DNA of 64,000 bases from Oryza sativa Japonica Group (taxonomy: Eukaryota; Streptophyta; Magnoliopsida; Poales; Poaceae), in NCBI RefSeq assembly GCF_034140825.1, contig NC_089046.1:2680001-2744000 (forward strand), written 5' to 3'. Position numbers and translations under genes: made by a program. The notes under the pieces are model-generated. The model ran no database searches, was not told the origin of the DNA, and was given only the letters and a program-made list of their open reading frames with translations. Below are positions 34,009 through 46,692 of the stretch, one piece after another (position 1 is the stretch's first letter; each line of letters begins with the position of its first letter).

Positions 34009-35265
34009 TATGTGATCTGCGATTTATATGACAATTTCTTCTGTGAAGTTTTTCTGGTGATGCAAGTATGATATACAAAGGAAACCTTGCCAGGCGTTTT
34101 CGTTTACCGCTGAAGCCATAGATTCGCCATCTAGAAACTCATCATTGTCATAGCTATAGGATACAGTTAATATACATTTGTCATCGCATTTTTTTCGTTC
34201 TCCTGTACATTCCTTATGGGGGAGATGGCATAGATGTTCTACAGGGTTGCAAGACAGTTGTCCGAAAAGACAATGTAGTAATTGTTTGTGATAACACGGA
34301 GTTCTACATTTCCATCTGGATCTGTACAGAGCACTATGCTACTATCTGAAGCAGTTCAGTTGCATTGCAGATTTGCAGTATTTTAGACTGAAACACACAT
34401 GCTGTTCTGTACTAGTGGTGTTGAGCTTTGTTGTTGTAGTGCCTGCAAGTGTCAAGTGTTCAGATTAACTGATTAATTTGTTGGTTCTCTGTGGCACTAC
34501 CATTCTTCCAAATGATGAAAGTCAATTGCTCCGGTAGATTATCTATGTCGTCGTTGGTGATGGGCCTAATCCACAGCCGATGGTCCAGATCATGCCTGCC
34601 ATGCTTAATTAGTAGTAGGTGACAAGTTGATTTGTACATTGGTATTTTTTGAAATATGGTGCTTGTCAATAACATTTATTAGATTCTCTCTAAAGTTAAA
34701 ATCAATTTTTTAAGTTAAAACTGTTAAAACCCCATAAGTATTAATTTCCATAACCCTTTGCCGAGAAGGCGCTTGAAGCCCGAATACAGGGTCCACGGAG
34801 GCGTGTCTCTTGGCGTCGTCGTCGTATGGAAACTATATTGCAATTTTGTTTGTTCTTGTCAGTAATTAATGGTTATGTATAAACGAATTTGGTTCCTATT
34901 TATAAACAAATTTTGTATGTTCCTTCAACATTCAAATTTAGATGATAACCACAGGAATTGAGAAAGAATAGATTAATTTGAATGTGTTACGATCTTGTGA
35001 GCGACAACACAAAAGCACTGAGCGAGGGCAATACATCCCAGTAATACGAATTTAATTCTTCGTCATTACGAGTGTAAAAAGTACCAAGAAATCAAATATA
35101 TTAAAGTAATTCCATAGATCATACATCTTGTAACATATATATGTGCGTAGTGTTATACATTATTGATGCGTAGTGTTATACAGTATACAATATTTAGCTA
35201 ACAACAATCAACAAAACATTTTTACTAGCAATCACTAATTTTGAGCCTTATCAAGCATCAATAAT

Positions 35266-36075
35266 TTAGTTGTGGTTGTTCTCCCAGAATTGAGCTTGGA
35301 GCCAATCCACGGCCTTCTTATCCACTTGAAATGCCTTAGCAAGAACATCATCCGAGATTGGTGGATTTGATCCAAATACTGCATTAGCAATGGTAATCGC
35401 TCCAGGATTCTGGCTGCTAAGTGCAGCGATGGCAACTGCTGGCTTATCATAGCTTGGATTGAACTGGAAGTGAATGAGACCTTGTGGGAACACGAAGACA
35501 TCACCCTTGTTAAGTGTCTTGGTGAATAGCTTGTTTTCTCCGTTTGCTTGGTTCGATGTAACAAAACCAACATAGAGTGTACCCTCAAAAACCGTTAGGA
35601 TCTCGGTAGCACGGGGATGCGTGTGTGGTGGGTTTTGCCCTTTAGGAGCATAGTCGATCCTTGCCATGGAGATGCCAAGGGTGTTGAGACCTGTGAGTTT
35701 CATCACGTTGATCAATGTAACATTGGATCCAGCCTTGCTCTTGGTTGTGTCCATCGGCTTGTCGAGGTTAGCTTCTAGGAAGAAGTCATCAACATTCACA
35801 TCCTTAGCATCCTTGCAGGGGAACCCATTGACACGTACTGCATTGAAGAACATACAAAGGTCAGATCAAAAGCTAGAAACATATATATGTACAACATGAA
35901 TGTCTCGGATCATTGTTAATCTGATGTAACCGCATGATCAGTGAAGAAGTACACTACCTGGAGAGTTCCTGTCGGCAACGCAGAAGTCCTGAAGAGGACT
36001 GGGATCAAAAGCCATGGCCTGAGTAGCGACCAAAGCGATGAGAGCTGTGGGAAGAAAGAAGTTGGAGGAGGCCAT
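35266..36075 (-). CDS. GLP12-1: Germin-like protein 12-1 (secreted cupin)
   Basis: Two exons, 35958-36075 and 35266-35837, with a 120-bp GT-AG intron, encode 229 residues. The signal peptide is about 1-22 ([19 protein letters not shown]). Cys32 and Cys47 are the usual disulfide pair, and Asn78 in NVT is a glycosylation site. Germin box 1 HTHPRATE carries metal ligands His111, His113 and Glu118; box 2 [11 protein letters not shown] carries His162. A KGD triplet is at 150-152. Germin-like proteins are apoplastic manganese cupins, often superoxide dismutases and linked to defence in rice; enzyme activity here is inferred. A TATATATA box and a W-box lie upstream. I recognise the sequence as rice GLP12-1 from memory. 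Confidence 0.95.
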
Positions 36076-36170
36076 GTTAAGTTGATGGAACTTTTGCTTG
36101 TGTACAAGTAGTGGTCGATGATTCTTGTATAGCTATAGTTGATGCTTTGCCCATGGAAATGATGCATCCA

Positions 36171-36178
36171 TATATATA
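36171..36178 (-). promoter_or_regulatory. TATA box of GLP12-1
   Basis: TATATATA about 96 bases upstream of the ATG, in a block (CCATATATATAGGCCTCTGA) conserved in all units except for one change in unit 4. Confidence 0.75.
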
Positions 36179-36202
36179 GGCCTCTGAGCATGAGATGATT
36201 TT

Positions 36203-36213
36203 GAAGTGGTCAA
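36203..36213 (-). promoter_or_regulatory. Conserved W-box upstream of GLP12-1
   Basis: Minus strand TTGACCACTTC, a WRKY-type TTGACC core. The same 11 bases occur at 39884-39894, 43675-43685 and 46716-46726, at the same distance beyond each TATA box. Confidence 0.6.
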
Positions 36214-37021
36214 TAACAAAAGGCTGAGCTAGCTTGTGACTGGTTCATCTCCTCTAAAGTCTGAACTGATCTTGAACTCTTAATAGATTGCATCTGGGAA
36301 AGAAACTATTTAATTTGATGGATTCAATCTATCTTAATTCCCAGTCAACAGCTAGGTTGGCCGACTAATTAATTAATTAGATTATTCCAGTGCCTGTCAT
36401 GCATGATGCATGCATTAGATTTATTATGTCTTGCCTGGCTCTGTTATCAGGTGCAGAGAAACATATTATGATAAAGATAGGGAGATGAATTTTATCTCTC
36501 AAGAAGATTTTAAAAAAATGATAAGACAATTAAATTAAATTAAAATATATCCCTTTACAAACATACAAGTTTGATACGACACCTATAAGTTGTAAAAAAA
36601 TAACCGTGAATGTACGTTAACTATTACTAAGAACCGAGTAGATTGACCATGTCTTCTCTATCCATGTAAAATATACTTGGTCCCTTTCGTCTCTGCATAT
36701 TCAGGCATCCATGTGTGTTACGGGAATATAACGTCTGAATGTCTGATTAATTAGTCAAGAGCTAGCACACATGCTAATTAAAAGGGAAGTTGATAATGTC
36801 AGTATTGCAGTTAATTGCTGAATATATCAACACGCTCTCTGTTGCCTACAGCTGCCGAGACAGTTTCAAGCTAATAACTAATGGTACTTTGGTTAATTCA
36901 GTTGAAAGCTCAACAGATCAATTACATCATCAATTACATCGGCCGCCGGCTCTTCATTCTCCTGGCCAGATGCATATGGATAGCTAGGAGAGGAGTTAAA
37001 ACAAATACTAGCTTCCAATAT

Positions 37022-37180
37022 GGCTGTGTTTGGCAAATAGGATTGAGAAATAATATCCCACCCTCCAAAAGGCAACATTGCATCTTAGCCATCCATTCTT
37101 CACACTTTATTTAATCCTAGCCATTCATCTATTTCCATTTCCCAATCCGACCTCCCATATCCTATTTGCTAAACATACCC
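37022..37180. mobile_element. Tourist-like MITE present only in germin unit 1
   Basis: The ends GGCTGTGTTTGGCAAATAGG and reversed GGGTATGTTTAGCAAATAGG match; 3-bp target duplication TAT at 37019-37021 and 37181-37183. Unit 2 has the empty site (CCAATATATAGAAAT near 40880), which confirms the borders. Confidence 0.88.
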
Positions 37181-37279
37181 TATATGGAAATATTTATCTT
37201 TTTAGCGCTTCTTATATTATACTTCCTGTGTCTCCAGGAGTGTGTTTTGTATATAAAAAAAGGGATTATAAAAAAAAAG

Positions 37280-37549
37280 TACCACAATTTTTTTAAGTAA
37301 AAAACTTTCAAATATAATTGTAGTATAGTTGTAATTTAATTCTACAATAATTATACTATAACTACAATGTGACTTGTAAGGATTAAAAAATATGCAACTT
37401 TATAGCTAAGTTATATCAAGATTAGAATGTAAGCATATTGTAAGTACAATGTAGTTACAATGTAACTATAGTGTAATTATATTATAGTTATACTACAACT
37501 ATGCCATAGTTATATTTGAAAGCTTTTACCAAAAAAAAATTGCGACAGT
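37280..37549. mobile_element. Inverted-repeat MITE, copy in unit 1
   Basis: AT-rich element whose ends (CACAATTTTTTTAAG...CTTTCAAATATAA and its mirror) are inverted. The interior alternates AACTATAGTGTAATTA-like phrases. The duplicate at 40982-41258 shows it predates the unit 1/unit 2 duplication. Confidence 0.6.
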
Positions 37550-37725
37550 TTTTTTTTAGCAATTTCCAAAATATAGATTTAGTGAAAACACTTCAAGCCG
37601 GGCGTTGGATCTGGGAGAAAAAACCGGCTCCCCGCCAATCATTCCCATCCACTCATTCAAGTATTTCTCTCTCCCTTGTCTCGCTCGCATCTCTCTCCCT
37701 TATCGCGCACTCGCTTACTCTACTA

Positions 37726-37760
<35 letters not shown>

Positions 37761-38950
37761 CTCCCACCGAGGCTTTGATGCAGCGATGACGCGTCCCCAT
37801 AAGGGCAGCTAGCGCCGATGGCAACGGGAGGATCAACTACAACGACGACAACGAGGAGGAGAGCAACCCATCGTGGCAAAGCAGCAGATGGAGCAAGTGG
37901 TGGTCACGCCATCGTAGCTGACAACAAGTCAAGGTCATTTATGGAAAGAATCACCGGGTCATCACATTGCAGCGTTTGAGGTTGTCGAAGAAAGCCCGAT
38001 CCAACCATTAGAGGGGAGGAGGAAGTCATATATAGCCAATACATTTTTTTTAATGTTTAAAATTTCTAATGTTTAAGCCAATGTTTTTTTTATGTTTCTT
38101 TTTGTTAGATTGTAATGTTGTACTAGGAATTTTAATGTTGTTTCATATTTTTGTCTTCAGTTCATTGTAATGTCGTTTCATGTCCGATCGATTAGGTCAC
38201 CAACTCCGTTGTTGGCCAAATGAGATTCAGGATCAGATGGTCTTTAAGGGGTTCTTTAGGACGTGCGTGGTAATTGTAAAGTGTGAAATTCCTACATTCA
38301 AAGGAGTAATAAACTCTTGAGTCTTGAGCAAATCGTAGGTTTGAAAGTAAGACACTACAGGTTGATTATTGGAGTTATTGAATGGTTCACACCTATAAAC
38401 CGTTTACTAGTTATTGAACAGTTCACATCTATAAACCGCCCACTAAGCTAGCCAAGCAATAAAAAGTCAACCAAAATTTCATTTCTTACATAATTTGTTT
38501 AGATTTTGTTGGTTTTTAAAGTAATTAATGGTCATGTATAAAGGAATTTAGTTCGCATGTACAAACATTTTTGTTATCTTTCTCAAGCATGTAGGGATAA
38601 TTGAGAAAGAATAGATTAATTTGGATGAGTGCTATGAGCTTGTGAACAACATAAGAAATATAAGTACTGAACTAGCTAGGGCAATGCTTCCCCAGTAATA
38701 TGATTTTAATTATCCATCTTTATGAGTGTTAAAAAAGTACCCAAGAAATCAACGATATTAAATTAATACCCCAGATCATACATCATGTGACAAATATATA
38801 TGTGTACTGATATACATTATTCATAAAAAGAATCATATAAAATATCGAGTTTAGGATTACATGAAGTATACAATATTTAGCTAATATAATAATCAACAAA
38901 CTCTTTTTACTACCAATCACTAGTTTTGAACCTTATCAAGCATCAATAAT

Positions 38951-39760
38951 TTAGTTATGGTTGTTCTCCCAGAACTGAGCTTGGAGCCAATCCACAGCTT
39001 TCTTGTCCACCTGAAATGCCTTAGCAAGAACGTCATCCGAGATTGGTGAATTTGATCCAAATACTGCATTAGCAATGGTAATCGCTCCAGGGTTCTGGCT
39101 GCTAAGTGCAGCGATGGCAACTGCTGGCTTATCATAGCTTGGATTGAACTGGAAGTGAATGAGACCTTGTGGGAACACGAAGACATCACCCTTGTTAAGT
39201 GTCTTGGTGAAGAGCTTGTTTTCTCCGTTTGCTTGGTTCGATGTAACAAAACCAACATAGAGTGTACCCTCAAGAACAGTTAGGATCTCGGTAGCACGGG
39301 GATGCGTGTGTGGTGGGTTTTGCCCTTTAGGAGCATAGTCGATCCTTGCCATGGAGATGCCAAGGGTGTTGAGACCTGCGAGTTTCATCACATTGATCAA
39401 TGTAACATTGGATCCAGCCTTGCTCTTGGTTGTGTCCATCGGCTTGTCGAGGTTAGCTGCTAGGAAGAAGTCATCAACATTCACATCTTTAGCATCCTTG
39501 CAAGGGAACCCATTGACATGTACTACATTGAAGAACATACAAAGGTCAGATCGAAAGCTAGAAACATATATATGTACAACATGAATATCTCATATCATTG
39601 TTAATCTGATGTAACTGCATGATCAGTGAAGAAGTACACTACCTGGAGAGTTCCTGTCGGCAACGCAGAAGTCCTGAAGAGGACTGGGATCAGAAGCCAT
39701 GGCCTGAGTAGCGACCAAAGCGATGAGAGCTGTGAGAAGAAAGAAGTTCGAGGAGGCCAT
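38951..39760 (-). CDS. GLP12-2: Germin-like protein 12-2 (secreted cupin)
   Basis: Exons 39643-39760 and 38951-39522, a 120-bp GT-AG intron, 229 residues. Signal peptide ([19 protein letters not shown]), paired cysteines, NVT site, HTHPRATE and [11 protein letters not shown] boxes are all present. It differs from GLP12-1 at about ten positions (for example VHVNG for VRVNG, FFLAA for FFLEA, KLAGL for KLTGL, LEG for FEG, SNSP for SNPP). Same promoter layout, with TATATATA at 39852-39859, but about 390 bases upstream of the ATG a MITE has landed that unit 1 lacks. Same predicted role as its neighbours. Confidence 0.95.
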
Positions 39761-39851
39761 GTTAAGTTGATGGAACTTTTGCTTGTGTACAAGTAGTGGT
39801 CGATGCTTCTTGTATAGCTGTAGTCTATGCTTTTGTCCATGGAAGCATCCA

Positions 39852-39859
39852 TATATATA
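39852..39859 (-). promoter_or_regulatory. TATA box of GLP12-2
   Basis: TATATATA 92 bases upstream of the ATG; the conserved W-box follows at 39884-39894. Confidence 0.75.
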
Positions 39860-40145
39860 GGCCTCTGAGCATGAAATGATTCTGAAGTGGTCAATAAGAA
39901 AAGGATGAGCTAGCTAGTGACTTGTTCATCTCCTCAGAAGTCTGAACTGGTCTTGAACTCTTAATGATTGCATCTGGGAAAGAAACTATTTAATTTGATG
40001 GATTCAAGCTATCTTAATTCCCAGTCAACAGCTAGGTTGGCCGACTAATTAATTAATTAGATTATTCCAGTGCCTGTCATGCATGATGCATGCATTAGAT
40101 TGATGATGTCTTGGCTGTCTTTGTTATCAGGTGAATAGAAACACA

Positions 40146-40339
40146 GAGCACTTTACTACCATTTTCAACCTTACCAAGTTTTAGCATTGCTAAATTTTGG
40201 TATGTTTGCTAAAATTTTAACAAGGTTGCTAAATTTTGGCAAGATTTTATATGTGCTTACTAAAAATTTAGCAACAAACTAAACGTAGTTAAAATTTTAG
40301 CAACTTTATCAGAAAATGGCATCAAAGTGAACAGGCTCA
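40146..40339. mobile_element. MITE present only in the GLP12-2 promoter region
   Basis: Left GAGCACTTTACTACCATTTT and reversed right GAGCCTGTTCACTTTGATGC then CATTTT are related inverted ends; the interior reiterates GCTAAATTTTGG/CCAAAATTTAGC. Unit 1 reads straight through (GAGAAACATATTATGATAAA near 36460), so the insertion is specific to unit 2. Confidence 0.8.
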
Positions 40340-40981
40340 TATTATGATAAAGATAGGGAGATGGATTTTTATCTCTCAAGAAGATTTAAAAAAATGATAA
40401 GATAATTAAATTAAATTAAAATATATCTCTTTACAAATATACAATACAAGTTTAATATGACATTCAAGTTGTAACAAAAATAACCGTGAATGTACGTTAA
40501 CGAGTAGATTGACCATGTCTTCTCTATCCATGTAAAGTATACTTGGTCCCTTTCGTCTCCGCATATTCAGGCATCCATGTGTGTTATGGCAATATAACGT
40601 CTGAATGTCTGATTAATTAGTCAAGAGCTAGCACCCATGCTAATTAAAAGGGAAGTTGATAATGTCAGTATTGCAGTTAATTGCTGAATATATCAACACG
40701 CTCTCTGTTGCCTGCAGCTGCCGAGACAGTTTCAAGCTAATAACTATTGGTAGTTTGGTTAATTCAGTTCAAAGCTCACCAGATCAATTACATCATCAAT
40801 TACATCGGCCGGCGGCTCTTCATTCCCCTGGCCAGCTGCATATGGATAGCTAGGAGAGGAGTTAAAACAAATACTAGCTTCCAATATATAGAAATATTTA
40901 TCTTTTTAGCGCTTGTTATATTATCCTTCCTCTATCTTCAGGAGTGTGTTTTGCATAAAAAAGGGATTATCTAAAAAAAGG

Positions 40982-41258
40982 TACCACAATTTTTTAAAGT
41001 GAAAAACTCTCAAATATAACTGCAGTATAGTTGTACTATAATTCTACAATAATTATACTATAACTACAATGTAACTTGTAAAGATTAAAAAAATATGCAA
41101 CTTTACAGCTAAGTTATATAGAGATTAGAATGTAGGTATATTGTAATTACAATGTAGTTACAATGTAAGTATAGTGTAATTATATTATAGTTACTACAAC
41201 TATACCATAGTTATATTTGAAAGCATTTACCAAAATGAAATTGTGATTAGTTTTTTTA
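40982..41258. mobile_element. Inverted-repeat MITE, copy in unit 2
   Basis: Counterpart of 37280-37549, inherited through the tandem duplication. Confidence 0.6.
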
Positions 41259-42723
41259 GCAATTTCCCAAAAAAGTATAAAAAAGTATAGTTCTAGTGAA
41301 AACGCTCCAAGCTGGGCACTGGATCTAGGAGAAAAAAACCGGCTTCCTGCCAATCATTCCCATCCACTCATTCAATCATTTCTCTCTCCCTTGTCTCACT
41401 CACATCTCTCCCCCTTATCGCGCACTTGATTACTCTACTCTCTCTCTCTCTGTGTGTCTGTCTCTATCTCCCACCAAGGCTTTGATGTGGCGATGATGAC
41501 ATGTCACCATAAGGGTAGCCGATGCCGATGGCAACGGGAGGACAACTACAACGACGACAGCGAGGAGGAGGGAAACCTATCGTAGAGAAGCAGCGGACGG
41601 AGCAAGTGGTGGTCATGCCATCGCAGTTGACAACAAGGAAGTCAAGGTCATTTATAGAAAGAATCACCGGGTCATCACATTGCAGCGTTTGAGGTTGTCG
41701 AAGAAAGCCCGATCCAACCATTGGAGGGGAGGAGGAAGTCAGATATAGCCGATACAGTTTTTTTAATGTTTAAAATTTCTAATGTTTAAGCCAATGTTTT
41801 TCATGTTTCTTTTTGTTAGATTGTAATGTTGTACTAGGCATTTTAATGTTGTTTCATATTTTTGTCTTCAGTTCATTGTAATGTTGTTTCATGTACGATC
41901 GATTAGGTCACCAACTCCATTGTTGGCCAAATGAGATTTAGGATCAGATGGCCTTCAAGGGGTTCTTTAGAACGTGCGTGGTAATTGTGAAGTATACTCG
42001 TAAGAATTGAACGATTTTTTTGTGAAAATCTTATGAAATTACTACATTCAAAAGAGTAATAAACTCTTGAGTCTCGAGTGGTGTGTATCGTCACCTCTAC
42101 TGAATCGTAGATTTGAAAGTAAGACACTACATGTTGATTATTAGAGTTATTGAACGGTTCACACCTATAAACCATTCACTAGTTATTAAACAATTCACAC
42201 CTATAAACCGCTCACTAAACTAGCGAAGTAATAAAAAATCAAACAAAATTTCATTTCTTACATAATTTGTTTATATTATATTGGTTTTTAAAGTAATTAA
42301 TGCATGGTTATATATAAAGGAATTTAGTTCGCATGTACAAACATTTTTTTTATGTTTCTCAAGCATGATAACTACAAGAATTGAAAAAGAAGAGACTAAT
42401 TTGGATGCTTGTTACGATCTTGTGAGCAACACAACAAATATAAGTACTGAACGAGGGCAATACATCCCTAGTAATATGATTTTAATTATGTATCATTCAG
42501 TGTTAAAAAGGTACCAAGAAATCAAATATATTAAATTAATATCCCAGATCATACATCACGTAACATATGTATATGTGCGTAGTGGTATACATTATTTCGT
42601 AAAAAGAATCAAATAACATATTTTTAGGATAACATGAAGTATACAATTTTTAGCTACTAACAATCAACAAACCATTTTACTACAGATAACTAATTTTCAA
42701 CAGATAAGCATCAATAATTTAAT

Positions 42724-43531
42724 TTAGTTATGGTTATTCTCCCAAAATTGAGCTTGTAGCCAATCCACTGCCTTTTTGTCCACTTGAAATGCCTTAGCAA
42801 GAACATCATCCGAGATTGGTGGATTTGATCCAAATACTGCATTAGCAATGGTAATCGCCCCAGGGTTTTGGCTACTAAGTGCAACGATAGCAGCTGCCGG
42901 CTTATCATAACTTGGATTGAACTGGAAGTGAATGAGACCCTCTGGGAACACAAAGACATCTCCTTTGTTGAGTGTCTTGGTGAAGAGCTTGTTTTCTCCG
43001 TTTGCTTGGTTAGATGTAACAAATCCAACATAAAGTGAGCCCTCAATTACACTTAGGATCTCAGTGGCACGAGGGTGTGTGTGGGGTGGGTTTTGTCCTT
43101 TAGGAGCATAGTCGATCCTCGCCATGGAGATACCAAGGGTGTTGAGACCTGCAAGTTTCATCACATTGATTAAGGTAACGTTGGATCCAGCCTTGCTCTT
43201 GGTTATGTCCATCGGCTTGTCGAGGTTAGCTGCTAGGAAGAAGTCATCGACACTCACATCCTTAGCATCCTTGCAAGGGAACCCATTGACACGCACTGCA
43301 TATTGAAAAACATATATGGGTCAGAAACCTAGAAACTTATATATACACATTACGGATGTTTGAGATAATCATCAATTTGATGCAATTGGATGATCGATGA
43401 CGAAAAACTATACCTGGTGAGTTCTTGTCGGCAACACAGAGGTCCTGAAGAGGACTAGGATCAGAAGCCATGGCCTGAGTAGTGACCAAAGCGATGAGAG
43501 GTATGAGAAGAAAAAAGTTGGAGGAGGCCAT
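42724..43531 (-). CDS. GLP12-3: Germin-like protein 12-3 (secreted cupin)
   Basis: Exons 43414-43531 and 42724-43295, 118-bp GT-AG intron, 229 residues. The signal peptide is [19 protein letters not shown]. Cysteine pair (DLCVAD and FPCKD), glycosylation site and both germin boxes are intact; box 2 reads [11 protein letters not shown]. It is more diverged from 12-1 and 12-2 than they are from each other (for example LSVIEGSLY and AAAIVALSS), fitting an earlier duplication. TATATATA at 43643-43650 and the W-box are kept. Same predicted role as the other copies. Confidence 0.95.
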
Positions 43532-43642
43532 GTTTAAGTTGATGGAACTGTTGCTTCTGCAGAAGTATTACTCGATGCTAGCTTGTTGTGTATATGGAGC
43601 TACAGCTAGCTGATGGTTTTTGGCCAGGAAAGGATGCATCCA

Positions 43643-43650
43643 TATATATA
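43643..43650 (-). promoter_or_regulatory. TATA box of GLP12-3
   Basis: TATATATA 112 bases upstream of the ATG; W-box at 43675-43685. Confidence 0.75.
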
Positions 43651-44618
43651 GGCCTCTGAGAATGAGGTGATTCTGAAGTGGTCAATAAGAAAAATAAAAA
43701 AAGGCTGAACTAACGACTTGTTCATCTGCTCTAAAGTCTGAACCGGTCTTGATAGATTTGCATCTGGGCAAGAACTTATTTAATTTGATGGATTAGTGGA
43801 TGGATTCAAGTTGTCTTCCCAGCAACACGGTGACCGATTAGTTAATCAATTAGATTATTTTAGTGCCTGTCATGCATGCATTAGATTGATGATGAAGCCT
43901 GGCTGTGTTATACAGTATCAGGTGCAGATAAACATATGACCATGTCTTCTCTCTATGTAACGTACGTATACTTGGCCTCTTTACTCCTTTAGTAACTTTG
44001 TTCCATATGGCCCTTTTAATTTGTCAATGATCTCCGCGTATTAAGCATGCATGTGTGTTACATCAATATAATAAGGTCTGATTTTTCAAGAGCTAGCACA
44101 CATGCATGCTAATTAAAAAGGATATCGGTAATTGCTGAATCGATCAACATGCTCCCCGTTGCCCTGAGACAGTTTCAACTAATTTGTAGTTTTGATTATT
44201 TCAGTTCAAAGCTCTATCACCGGCTGATCGATCGATCGATCACATCGGCCGGCGGCTCGTCATTCTCCTGGTCGATCAGCTGGATACCCAAACAGGGTTA
44301 GATAAAGAAATAGTTCCAATAATGGAAATATTTGTCCTTTTCGCGCGCACTATATTATAATTCATCCGTTCTAAAAACATTATAGTAGTAGTTTTAACTG
44401 GTAAAAAGAGATTAGTAAAACTATTATGCCCTTTCTTTCTGTTAATTAGCCCGATCGAACTCGATCTCTTCCTTCCTCTTCAGCATGTGCTGGAGCAGAG
44501 TTGTTAACTTGATATATACTAGAAAAATTGCTCGTGCGTTGTAACGGGTAAAGTTTATTTTAATCTTATTACTATTATATGATTTAGTTAAGATGAAATT
44601 CACTGTAGCAGTTCGCTT

Positions 44619-45310
<692 letters not shown>

Positions 45311-45767
45311 TTTGTTGGTTTTGTCAGTAACTAACGGTTATATATAAATGAATTTGGTTCACATCTAAAAACAAATTTTATATGTTTTTGAAGCGTTCAA
45401 ATTTTCATGATAATCACAAGAATTGAAAAAGAATAGATTAATTTGGATGAGTACTATGATCATGTGAGCTACATAACAAATATAAGTATTGAACGAGGGA
45501 AATGCATCCCTACTATAATATGATTTTAATTATCCATCTTTATGAGTGTTAAAAAATACCCAAGAAATCAACTATATTAAATTAATACCCCAGACCATAC
45601 ATAATGTAACATATATATGTGCGTACTGTTATACATTATTCGTAAAAAGAATTGTATAAATATCGAGTTTAGGATTACATGAAGTATATAGCCTTTGGCT
45701 AATATAATAATCAACAAATCCTTTTTATACCAATCACTAATTCTGAACCTTATCAAGCATCAATAAT

Positions 45768-46569
45768 TTAGTTATGGTTGTTCTCCCAGAACTGAGCTTG
45801 GAGCCAATCCATGGCTTTTTTGTCCACTTGAAATGCCTTAGCAAGAACATCATCTGAAATTGGTGGATGTGATCCAAATACTGCATTAGCAATGGTAATT
45901 GCCCCAGGATTTTGGCTGCTAAGTGCAGCAATGGCAACTGCAGGCTTATCATAGCTTGGATTAAACTGAAAGTGAATAAGACCCTGTGGGAACACGAAGA
46001 CATCACCCTTGTTAAGTGTTTTGGTGAAGAGCTTGTTTTCTCTGTTTGCTTGGTTAGATGTAACAAAACCAACATAGAGTGAGCCCTCAAGAACGGTTAG
46101 GATCTCAGTAGCACGAGGGTGCGTGTGTGGTGGGTTTTGTCCTTTGGGAGCATAGTCGATCCTTGCCATGGAGATGCTAAGGGTGTTGAGACCTGCGAGT
46201 TTCATCACGTTGATCAATGTAACATTGGATCCAGCCTTGCTCTTGGTTGTGTCCATCGGCTTGTCAAGGTTAGCTGCTAGGAAGAAGTCATCAACACTCA
46301 CATCCTTTGCATCCTTGCAGGGTAACCCATTGACACGTACTGCATTGAAGAACATACAATGGTCAGATCGGAAGCTAGAAACATGTATATGTACAACATG
46401 AATGTGTAATCAATTTGATGCAATTGCATGATCAGTGATAAAATAATATATCTGGCGAGTGCTTGTCGGCAACACAAAAGTCCTGAAGAGGACTAGGATC
46501 AGAAGCCATGGCCTGAGTAGCGACCAAAGCAATGAAAGCTGTGAGAAGAAAGAAGTTGGAGGCGGCCAT
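45768..46569 (-). CDS. GLP12-4: Germin-like protein 12-4, intron with unusual AT donor
   Basis: Exons 46452-46569 and 45768-46339 by homology, 229 residues starting [20 protein letters not shown]. Signal peptide, cysteines, NVT site, HTHPRATE and [11 protein letters not shown] are kept. Residue changes at conserved places: [11 protein letters not shown] (Ser for Gly94), QANREN (Arg for Gly139), VFGSHPP and KKAMDWL. The intron (46340-46451) begins ATATAT after CACTCGCCAG, where the three sisters have GTAGTG or GTATAG; the acceptor TGCAG is normal. If the donor fails, reading through gives a stop within about eight codons. The TATA site is TATAAATA (46685-46692). The gene looks recently functional; present splicing is uncertain. 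Confidence 0.85.
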
Positions 46570-46684
46570 GTTTAAGTTGATGGAACTTTTGCTCTTGATC
46601 TACAGATCCTGTAGAAGTAGTCGATTGTTGTTTTGTGTATGGAGCTATATCTGATGCTTTGGCCATATGGAAAGGATGCAGCCA

Positions 46685-46692
46685 TATTTATA
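46685..46692 (-). promoter_or_regulatory. TATA box of GLP12-4
   Basis: TATAAATA 116 bases upstream of the ATG, in place of the TATATATA of the other units; W-box at 46716-46726. Confidence 0.7.

Larger units (their letters stand above)
31005..34590 (+). repeat. Inverted segmental duplication, arm B (carries transporter copy B)
   Basis: Mirror of 9222-13110, covering promoter, 5' UTR intron, five coding exons, 3' UTR and downstream flank. The arms are about 18 kb apart and their genes point away from each other. Confidence 0.9.
34850..38500. repeat. Germin cluster tandem unit 1
   Basis: Unit with GLP12-1 and about 2.4 kb upstream. The 3' flank starts with a GTCAGTAATTAATGGTTATG-like stretch, seen again at about 38515, 42290 and 45330. 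The distal part (37560-38450, with CCAATCATTCCCATCCACTC and GGGTCATCACATTGCAGCGT) is shared only with unit 2. Borders are approximate. Confidence 0.8.
38500..42270. repeat. Germin cluster tandem unit 2
   Basis: The closest relative of unit 1, collinear over its length including the distal 41330-42200 block, apart from MITE insertions. Confidence 0.8.
42270..44500. repeat. Germin cluster tandem unit 3
   Basis: Carries GLP12-3 with its 3' flank and promoter. The distal block of units 1 and 2 (37560-38450) is missing. Borders are approximate. Confidence 0.75.

Noticed and set aside
35235-35588. 117-residue frames overlapping each germin gene (also at 38920, 42711 and 45737)
   Set aside because: They recur only because the germin exon is conserved at the DNA level; wrong frame of a cupin exon.
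37719-37760. CT/GT-rich run in germin unit 1 as a promoter element
   Set aside because: A plain microsatellite, shorter in unit 2, far from any recognised start.
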